A stretch of DNA of 64,000 bases. It comes from Liopterus haemorrhoidalis. Lineage: Eukaryota; Arthropoda; Insecta; Coleoptera; Dytiscidae. The DNA lies in NCBI GenBank assembly GCA_963971575.1, contig OZ020613.1, positions 49,098,250 to 49,162,249 on the forward strand. Reading direction: 5' to 3'. Position 1 is the first letter of the stretch; the number at the start of each line of letters is the position of its first letter. The translations under genes were made by a program, and so were the position numbers. Shown here piece by piece: positions 56,448 to 64,000 of this stretch. The notes beneath the pieces were generated by a model. The model saw nothing but the letters and a program-made list of their open reading frames with translations, made no database searches and was not told where the DNA came from.

Positions 56448-56545
56448 CATTCCCACATTCAGGCGTACGCTCCATTTCAGGCCCTTCTTCATACTCTTCA
56501 GTACCTTCATATTCTGTTTGAACGTCACTCTTTGTTTTTATGAGT
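56448..56545 (-). pseudogene. ZnF-6 leader exon A, ruined
   Basis: The minus strand still reads SLIKTKSDVQTEYEGTEEYE and MERTPECGN, but the donor GT is now AT (GGGAATG-ATTATT). The upstream part with the ATG is replaced by about 560 bp of unrelated sequence (56546-57112). Homology to the ZnF-7 upstream region resumes at 57113. IKTE has become VQTE. Confidence 0.65.
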
Positions 56546-57112
56546 GAGTCCCACCTAAGATATAGTTTAATAATATGGGGCCATTCAGCTGCGGCTAATA
56601 GGATTTCCGCTGTTCAGAGAAAAGTGAGTTATTGCAGGTGTTCCTATTCGCGCTGAGTGTCGTGACCTTTTTGTGAAATTTAAAATAATGACCCTACTAT
56701 CTTTATTTATATAAGAGTTCCTTATATTTATATAAAAGCATAGGAGCACGTATAGTACCTTTAGTGCGCAACACACGCATGACACGTGCTCTAAAAACAA
56801 CATACGTTCTGATTTTATTCGTCTCAACAAATCTAGAAACGCTTCGAATTATTTCTCTATTCGTTTCTTCAACTTATTACCCATGAGCATTAGATCAGCG
56901 CCTTTCAATGTTTTCAAAAAGACCATAAAAAATATTTTAACTAGCAATCCAACACATATTTTCGAGGACTTTAACAATATTAGTTTCAAAATGTACAACT
57001 AGTTATAATGTTATGTATCATGTAACAATCTGACTGACTAAAAGCTGTATAATGTACAAGTTTACTTGGTCAATAAAGAATTATTATTAATAATAATTGT
57101 TTATTGACCACG
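56546..57112. other. Insertion separating ZnF-6 exon A from its start
   Basis: Absent from the homologous ZnF-7 region. AT-rich, with (TAATAA)n-like sequence near its right end. Not classified. Confidence 0.45.
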
Positions 57113-58117
57113 CAAGACAAAAATGTACTGCCATGCATTGGGTCTCATTTTTTTAACACAAGAAAACAGGACACAATAAAATTTATGAGACTGCTTAAAG
57201 CAATGGAGTTTAACATACGGTCTGCGGGCCAAATCCAGCCCAAAACTACGTGTTAAACGTCCCGCACGTAAATTCTACTTGGCCTTTAAGAGATTTTCTA
57301 AGTTTCTACATCCTCTCGTCCTCAAGTGATTTTCTGAATTTTTTGAAATGAAGTATTTATGGGAAGCCGAAAAAGTATCAAAATTGGACCAAAGGAAGAA
57401 TGACATATTTATGGAAAAGTTAAACATAGAGCCCATTCAAAATAAAATGAATAAGAAGTGAAAATTGATAAGGCATCTCATTATAACGAAGGACGCAAAA
57501 CCAATCAAAAGAATTTGGAAAGCTCAAACAACTGGAAAATATGTGATGTAAGCCTTTATTAACTACTAAAAGTCAGAATATTGAATAGAAGTGAAGCTAA
57601 AAAGATAGTTAATGACAGATAAGAATAGCGCAACGAAATAGGAAAATATCAAAGAAGAATAACAGACACCCCCTTGGAGTATAAATCAGGATTTATAATT
57701 ATATATATAAAAGTTACAACTAGTATGTTATACAAATGTGTTAGTCGACATATAGACAAATTTTTATATATTTCAGAGGTGAGCAAGCACTCGATGGCAA
57801 GATGTGATTTTCTTTTTCTTTTTTGTTTAGTCTAGGTTTACCAGAATAACCTTTTTTTATTGTTTAGTCATTCAGTTTTCCTTCTTTTGCTCATTGAGTT
57901 ATTCAAAAATCCTTTCGTTTTTCGCTTGTTGGTGTTCCGATATGATTTTTGTTTGTTGCTCACGATGTAATGAAAAAGTTAAAATTATATTGTACTAATT
58001 CCAAGTTGGTTCACCCCTGATATATTTTCTTACCTGTTAATTTCACTTGAAATTATTACAATAATATAAATTTACACAATCAACATATACTGTAGTACAA
58101 TCAAAATGGTACAATAC
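57113..58117. other. Duplicated upstream region with a hAT-like end
   Basis: 57113-57340 matches 63660-63860. It includes CAATGGAGTTTAACATACGG and TCTGCGGGCC, a hAT-type terminus (CAGTGGTGTTCTACATACAC in the other copy). The rest is AT-rich without recognised features. Confidence 0.45.
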
Positions 58118-58142
58118 CTGCGTAATCATCATTTCCTTCCAT
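58118..58142 (-). CDS. Candidate alternative first exon of ZnF-6
   Basis: Minus strand ATG at 58142: MEGNDDYA plus one base, then a good donor CAG|GTATTG. The phase-1 end would splice in frame to exon B at 56286 and replace the ruined exon A. Only phase and donor quality support it; no paralog has an equivalent in the window. Confidence 0.3.
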
Positions 58143-58416
58143 TTTTGATCTTACTGTGTTATTGTAGGTCTTTCTGATTTTTAACTCTTTCAATTATACA
58201 ACTTTCTGCTTAATTCAAAGACAGAACTCAACTGTGATGTTTACTTATTTGACTATTTCGTATAAATTCGTAAAAACTGCAGCATTCTAAACATAGTCTC
58301 TATGATCATACAATATTGTGAAGATCTAAAAATAATTATTAACCTTGTTGAGAAACTGGTTTGATTTAACTAGAGGAGAAAAGTACTGTTGCAAAGTTAT
58401 GACAATTTATGCTACC

Positions 58417-58493
58417 AAAAACAATTTTAACAATAGATTTGGAGGTTAAACTAGGGAATAGGTACCTCCAAATCTATTGTTAAAATTGTTTTT
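58417..58493. repeat. Perfect 30-bp hairpin
   Basis: 58417-58446 is the exact reverse complement of 58464-58493, with a 17-nt loop. Stem contains CAATTTTAACAATAGATTTG. Could be a young fold-back or a small-RNA precursor; undecided. Confidence 0.8.
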
Positions 58494-58749
58494 GATTGCA
58501 TAAATAACAAATATAACAGAGGCAGAAATAACAAATAACTGTTATGAACACAATTCACATCCAAATTCTTTTTAAATATATTTTTTAATTTCCAAATACG
58601 CAAAATTACTCTGGGTAAAACGACCTGACAATTTAAATGCAGTATGTAACGATCCGTGCACATCACCTTAACCTACTACCCGAGCAGCAGTTCCCAACTC
58701 ATTTCAATCGCGAAACTCTTACCATCTTAGTAAAAGAACTGTTGAAACT

Positions 58750-60385
58750 TCAGTGAAGTTTGCACGGAGCAAGTCCCCAAAATACCGTCCCGCTTTTCAC
58801 AACAGAACTCAGAATGCTAACAAGTGTTTATTCCCTTTATATGGGTCTGATTTCAAAGACATATTCAGGTCAAAAAGTAAAATCTAATTTGATTTTTATT
58901 CGAACTTTATTTTATACTTAAAAAAATTATATAAAGTATATTATAACTTGCAGAGGATTTTTTTTTGCCAGTGTGCTTATTAAAATTGCATCCGTGCGTG
59001 CGGATCAGGAGTATTCCCCGACGACATGGTTAGAATTAACGCCACTGTTAAAAATAGTATTATAACAGCAAAATTAACATATATGCAGAGCGGTGCCAAA
59101 CAATTTTGACGTCTGAGGCAAACCATACTTACGGTGCTCCCTATGGTATGCTTTTATTTGTTCTATAGTATGCTCTTAGAAAAATATTGTTTTAAAAAAG
59201 ATAACGTGTCAGATTAATATAAAACATGAGCAAAAAAAAAAACAATATGTCAGTCTGTTCATTTGTCCGAGATTCACGAAATAACGACTGAACATATGTT
59301 TACATAAGTATGACGACAGCAAAAAACCAGGAATCAAACATAGGCTATATGGAATCTCAACATTTTTATTCTAAGAGGGTGTTTAGGCCAGAAAAACCCT
59401 GTGTCATGCCTGCATTGGTAAACAAACACCTAAGGTAAGAATGGGTTTTGCGCCCCTTGGTGAGTAGTCTTGATTTAAAGTTATTAAAACACCATTAAAG
59501 TTATTTTATTGAGATGTAGATATACATAAAATCTTTTATTTATAAGCATATAAAAAATAAACATGAATTTCACTGTATATACCTAGTCTTGTCATAAATA
59601 CTATTATAAAGTTTTCAGTGAAATTCCACAAGATGTTTAGACATATTCTAATATCTTTTAGTATATAATATATAGATGCATCTTAAGCAACAAATACCAA
59701 TCAGTTTTCAAAATCACCACTTCTGGCCGTTACACAGCACTTAAGTCTCTGCGGCTACACGCCAATATAATTACGAAGAGTTTCTTTAAATGATGTTGAA
59801 AACTGAAGAGTTTTTCAGCGACCATAGCGACATGGTGTATGCTACAAGTTCACAAGAACCTTGTGAGAAAGCGCTGACGATTCAGTCGGGCCATTACCCT
59901 GCTTCAGTTATGGATTGATGGCGTGGGAACTATGATGGTACCACTAACCAGAAAAGGGTAAAAATTTCGGTCGGTCTACTAGAAAACCGTGTTGAAGTCG
60001 ATGGTTAAAGAACTGAAGAACTCCCTCTTCGGTGCAATACAATAAATAAGATATTGTATCTCCAGAGCTAAAGTTTCTACTAAATAATGTAAAAATTATG
60101 AATTTCACAGTCTGAGTTCGCTCCTTATATACTTAGCTATCGGCATACCATCTAATAAAACTTTACGATATGTAGCTGCACTTGAAGACCATGCACGTCT
60201 TGATATGTTGATATATGACGAACAACTGAATTCCGGAATATTTCTTATCTCCTTTTATGGTCTATTGTTCATCCAGACGGCTTAATTCTATGTAGGTGGA
60301 CCGTTCCGTAACGTTCTTTGTACGTCGGTTCTATGAATGGTGGTTTTACGTACAAGTACGGAAGATGAGCGCTGTCGCTAGACGT
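58750..60385. repeat. Segmental-duplication unit, 3' flank of ZnF-7
   Basis: Homologous to 52860-54214 in the same orientation. It carries an extra segment at about 59878-60168, beginning GACGATTCAGTCGGGCCATT, which is absent in the other copy. Confidence 0.65.
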
Positions 60386-61362
60386 TCAACCCGTCTCACA
60401 TTTAATAAATTTCTCACCAATATGTATTTGTTTGTGTCTACGCAGGGCTGATGACTGTGAAAATGATTTATCACAATAATCACATTTGAAGGGTTTCTCT
60501 CCAGAGTGTACTCGTTTGTGAGTAATGAGATTTGATGACTCTGAAAATGCTTTATCACACTGATCACATTTGAAAGGTTTCTCTCCAGAATGTATTCGTT
60601 TGTGTTTAATAAGGCTTGATGACTTTGAAAATGCTTTATCACACTGATCACACTTGAAGGGTTTCTCTTCAGAATGTGTAGATTTGTTTCTACTGAGATG
60701 TGAAAATGCTTTATCAGTCTGATCACTTTTAAAGGACATCCCTTCAGAATGTATTCGTTTGTGAGTAATGAGATGTGATGATTGTGTAAAGGCTTTATTA
60801 CACTGACCGCATTTGAAAGGTTTCTCTCCAGAATGTATAATTTTGTGTCTAATAAGATGTGATATCACTGGAAATGCTTTATCACATTGATCACATTTAA
60901 AAGGTCTCTCACCAGTATGTATTTGTTTGTGTCTACAGAGAGCTGCTAACTGTGAAAATGCTTTATCACAATGATTACATTTGAAGGGTTTCTCTCCAGA
61001 ATGTACTCGCTTGTGAGTAATGAGATGTGATGAATCTGAAAATTCTTTATTGCACTGATCACAACTGAAAGGTTTCTCTCCAGAATGTATTCGTTTGTGT
61101 CTAATGAGACTTGATGACATTGAAAATGTTTTATCACACTGATCACATTTAAATGGTCTTTCTCCAGAATGTATTCGTTTGTGGCTACGGAGATATGATG
61201 CATAAGGAAATGCTTTATCACACTGATCACATTTGAAGGGTTTCTCTCTAAAATGTATTGGTTTGTGTCTAATGAGATGGGACGACTTTGTTTTGGCTTG
61301 TTCGCAGTTGTTAGTGGTCTCTTCACAACCTTCACCTGATCCAGTGGAAGATGATCCTCTAG
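60386..61362 (-). CDS. ZnF-7 terminal exon, 10 C2H2 units
   Basis: Probable DNA-binding protein, tandem paralog of ZnF-6. Acceptor TTTCTTTGCAG ends at 61363, phase-1 join (A-R-G-S-S-S-T-G-S-G). The frame is open well upstream of the methionine at 61120, so two fingers precede it. Ten units follow; the seventh is dead (FKSDQTDKAFSHLSRNKSTH: both cysteines and three helix residues lost). Fingers 5 and 10 correspond to ZnF-6 fingers 6 and 11. Same C-terminus, FIKCETG. Confidence 0.82.
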
Positions 61363-61639
61363 CTGCAAAGAAACTTGCATTGATTAATGATGTAAAAATT
61401 CAGTTGAAATAAAGTTAATACTTATTATAAAATTTTCCTGCATTTTGCCATAGAGTGTGAAGAATTGTTCTCTCGGTGAGAAAAATTTAACATGTAAAAA
61501 CATATTTACGCGATTTCTTACGTCCCTAATTATTTTAGAGCGAACTTGCAAGAGAAAAAAAGTTTTCAAAATTAAATTTTACAAATGATCAAGTTTCAAC
61601 AAAAAATGGTCCAGAAATAAGAAATGAGTGCACGAATCT

Positions 61640-61860
61640 TTGAATATATAGTCCAGACATCGCACCATCCGACTACCATTTGTTCCGCTTTCTACAAAAT
61701 TCCCTTAACGGGAAAAATTTCGCATTTGTGGACGATATCAAAATTCACATTTTCAGAATTCAGATTTTGTGAGAGCAAAGATGGAATTATGATATTGCCT
61801 AAGCATTGGGCCAAATTGAAAATAATGGACAGTTCATATGATAATAAAAGTTTTTTTTAG
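61640..61860 (+). pseudogene. Mariner transposase C-terminal fragment
   Basis: SPDIAPSDYHLFRFLQNSLN and GKNFAFVDDIKIH show the mariner YSPDLAPSDYHLF region with the final catalytic D. ALGQIENNGQFI is the usual end. Frameshifted, with no left half. Lies in the ZnF-7 intron between exons C and ZF. Confidence 0.75.
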
Positions 61861-61983
61861 AATGTATATTTTATTGAATAAAAGGTGAAAAAAACAAAAA
61901 CGAGCGGATTTATGTAACAACCAATACAGTTTGTTAGTCTATTTATTAATAACAGAGCGATTAATAAAATTAGACCTACTGAC

Positions 61984-62133
61984 CGTTGTTTGTAAAAGCT
62001 GTATTTTCTAGGTCTACTTTTTCACATTTAATAGTGTCTGCATGTTCAGACTTGATGTCAATCTCCTCGGTAATGATTATGTTTGATTTGGCGTAATAGC
62101 GATACATTTCGTCTGTATCTCCATCTCTAGTTC
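61984..62133 (-). CDS. ZnF-7 leader exon C
   Basis: Minus strand; acceptor ATTACAG, donor GTCAGT; phase 1. Peptide GTRDGDTDEMYRYYAKSN then NIIITEEIDIKSEHADTIKC. Confidence 0.8.
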
Positions 62134-62291
62134 CTGTAATAATCAGATCATAGTCATATAATGAGAAACATAGCCCTAGTGAATACCAACTCAGAAGCTG
62201 TCACATCTATAGACAACTAAATCACCTTGTTCTGGGCCCACCATAAACATTAATTAATAGCAGAGACATGAATAAAACTAGCTCTACTGAC

Positions 62292-62426
62292 CAGTGTTTG
62301 CGACAGCTGCACTCTCCAATTCATCTCCTTCACATTCACTGGTGTCCACAGGTTCAGACTTTATGTAAATCTCCTCTATGTTGGGGTTATAATGATATAC
62401 GTCGTCTGTAACTCTATCTCGCATTG
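62292..62426 (-). CDS. ZnF-7 leader exon B
   Basis: Minus strand; acceptor TTATTGCAG, donor GTCAGT; phase 1. Peptide AMRDRVTDDVYHYNPNIEEI continues YIKSEPVDTSECEGDELE. The methionine in its second position could serve as a start if exon A is not used. Confidence 0.8.
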
Positions 62427-63495
62427 CTGCAATAAACACATTGTTACATATAATTTAACTTTTATTTTGTCCAGCGACTAGCTTACACAGCCGAGATGGT
62501 CGTGTGGTTCACAAACTCCTATACAATTAATATAAATTTAAGAGCGCCAATTGGTCTATAAATACCTGTACTTAGGACCGACTAAGAGATCCTAATATAT
62601 TTTCAAAATGATGTCCTAAGAACTACTATCAAGTATCATAAAGAAAACTACAACTAAAATTACAGTGATAAATGAGAAGTTATATTTATAATTATACAAG
62701 ACTCGGGGAGGATATCAAAAGAATTAAATAATGTTTAAATTGATTACAGAAAGGTACAAAAATGGAATTCCAGACCCGTAACCTAGAATAATTTTTAATA
62801 TAAAAGTGAACAACAATTTTAACAACGTATATGAAAAATCCAATAATCAAACTACTAAATTTCTTATCTGTTTCCATGCAAATTTCGTGTGTCTCATCCA
62901 AAGTCGGAAGTAGCCTCTTCTCTACCGTTCTGCAACAACTTAAAATCCCGCTACGCCGGAAGATTTACTGGCCAATCTTTGAAATAAGACTGGATACCAA
63001 AAACTGGATACAAACACTGGATACAAAGATTGAATACAAAGAGCCTTAGATGGAATGCGGCTCTTTAAGTGTGGAATATAAATTTTTAAAAACAGAAATA
63101 AAATCCAAATGAATTGTACGGACATACAGCACTATGCAGCTTAACTCTTCTACAATCCCACGATATGGTTACCAAATATAATTGATAGTAGTCAATCTCT
63201 AAATATATTTGGAGCCGAAGAGCTTTTTATACTGCTGACTTTTACTTTGCAAAATTTTTCACTAATGATAAACAAACGTTTTTCTGTTACTTGTATATTT
63301 TTAGTTACCAAGTGACCGATGGCCTGACGACGCATTTGAACAATGTGAAATCCTGTCGTACTTAATTAATTTGCAATTTAGACCGTAATAACATCACTGT
63401 GAAATACAAACAAATTCCTAATTATAAAGATATTCGTAATAAAACATTGCTGAAGTTATAAAAGCAAGAGAGTTATAGCTGTGCTCATTACTGAC
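62427..63495 (-). other. ZnF-7 intron 1
   Basis: AT-rich. Tandem-like ACTGGATACAAA units occur at 62988-63030. No gene recognised. Confidence 0.4.
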
Positions 63496-63646
63496 CATTC
63501 TCCCATTCAGGAGTATGCTCCATTCCAGTCTCTACTCTATATTCTTCAGTAGCTTGATATTCTGTTTTAATGTCGCACTCTGTTTTAATAATACTGCCAT
63601 CTTATGTATCATTAGGCTGCAAGTTACAGCCAGTCTCATCATTCAT
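63496..63646 (-). pseudogene. ZnF-7 leader exon A with nonsense codon
   Basis: The minus strand ATG at 63646 opens MNDETGCNLQPNDT and then TAA (63604-63602). The rest of the cassette stays open (SIIKTECDIKTEYQATEEYR ... HTPEWEN) and the donor GTCAGT is intact. Exon length matches the paralogs (151 nt, phase 1). The gene would need another start to be expressed. Confidence 0.7.
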
Positions 63647-63917
63647 ATTATTTCCTGGAACAAAAGTGTACTGTCATGACTAGGGAACTCACTTTTTGAA
63701 ACAAGATAGTCGGGATACTGAAATTTTATTGGCGACTAGTTAAAGCAGTGGTGTTCTACATACACCCCGCGGACCAGACTTGGGCCAATACTATTTTTGA
63801 AACGACATGCACTAATATTCTACCTTGTCTTTAAGTGATTTTCTGAATTTCTACCGCCCACTCTTGGTCGTTATCAAATAATTTTTTGAATTTCTACTCC
63901 CTTATGTTTTGAAGTGT

Positions 63918-64000
63918 TTTTTTACCGACCGCCAACATATATAAGGGAGGTATTGTGATCATACCGATTTTGACATTTCGAGATTTCGATGGATCTACAC
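63918..64000. repeat. Dispersed repeat (TTTTTTACCGACCG type), partial
   Basis: Third copy of the repeat at 39605 and 49630, cut by the window edge. Confidence 0.5.

Noticed and set aside
56343..56528. Minus-strand frame of 61 residues at ZnF-6 exon A
   Set aside because: Shifted frame of the ruined leader exon; the family frame is the other one.
62692..63125. Short frames in ZnF-7 intron 1
   Set aside because: No conserved motif; the region carries simple ACTGGATACAAA-type repeats.

Overview
The window looks like an AT-rich arthropod (most likely insect) nuclear genome. The evidence is a cluster of C2H2 zinc-finger genes with short spliced upstream exons, a Jockey/CR1-like LINE, Gypsy LTR elements, mariner, hAT and PIF/Harbinger-like DNA transposons, tRNA-derived SINE-like repeats and many (AT)n tracts. 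I cannot name the species from sequence alone.

The host content is one expanding family of seven paralogous zinc-finger genes, called ZnF-1 to ZnF-7 here: ZnF-1 (+, 1-3747, 5' end outside the window), ZnF-2 (-, 23681-13805), ZnF-3 (+, 25871-30252), ZnF-4 (+, 36244-39243), ZnF-5 (+, 42489-48089), ZnF-6 (-, about 58142 or 56545 to 54215) and ZnF-7 (-, 63646-60386). Each has small acidic leader exons of up to three types. Exon A ends T-x-E-W-E-N-G, exon B is built on EEIYIKSEP, and exon C is built on NIIITEEIDIKSEP. One terminal exon then carries 7-11 fingers with SGEKPFKCDQCDKAF-type repeats. All splice junctions are phase 1, so the leader exons are interchangeable cassettes: A-C in ZnF-1, A-B-C in ZnF-2 and ZnF-7, A-B in ZnF-3, -4 and -5, and B-C with a ruined A in ZnF-6. 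Nearly every cassette carries a Psi-K-x-E SUMO-acceptor consensus. ZnF-4/ZnF-5 and ZnF-6/ZnF-7 are tandem duplicate pairs. Several copies are decaying: a frameshift in exon A of ZnF-5, a nonsense codon in exon A of ZnF-7, and an insertion plus lost donor in exon A of ZnF-6.

The remainder is mostly nested mobile DNA. From left to right: 0.2-2.5 kb, AGTAAC-rich element and LINE relic in the ZnF-1 intron; 3.9-5.2 kb, hAT element containing a fold-back with two hammerhead-ribozyme motifs; 5.5-6.6 kb, SWIM-protein element split by a MITE; 8.1-10.9 kb, mariner containing a hAT that contains another hAT-like element; 12.2-13.6 kb, hAT inside hAT; 14.9-18.9 kb, THAP element containing a LINE; 19.1-21.5 kb, deleted Gypsy element with two LTRs; 24.5-25.7 kb, MITE split by a SWIM relic; 30.5-31.7 kb, mariner; 33.6-34.2 kb, Harbinger relic; 34.9-37.4 kb, two inverted copies of a THAP/SWIM element flanking the promoter and first exons of ZnF-4; 43.2-47.1 kb, an unclassified TIR element, a hAT end and a 3' Gypsy fragment inside the ZnF-5 intron; 48.3-50.7 kb, two palindromic transposon derivatives; 52.1-64 kb, the ZnF-6/ZnF-7 segmental duplication.

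The most novel-looking items are the THAP/SWIM mobile-element family (at least five relics, with an insertion supported by a paralogous empty site), the inverted hammerhead pair, and the phase-1 SUMO-motif exon cassettes of the zinc-finger family.
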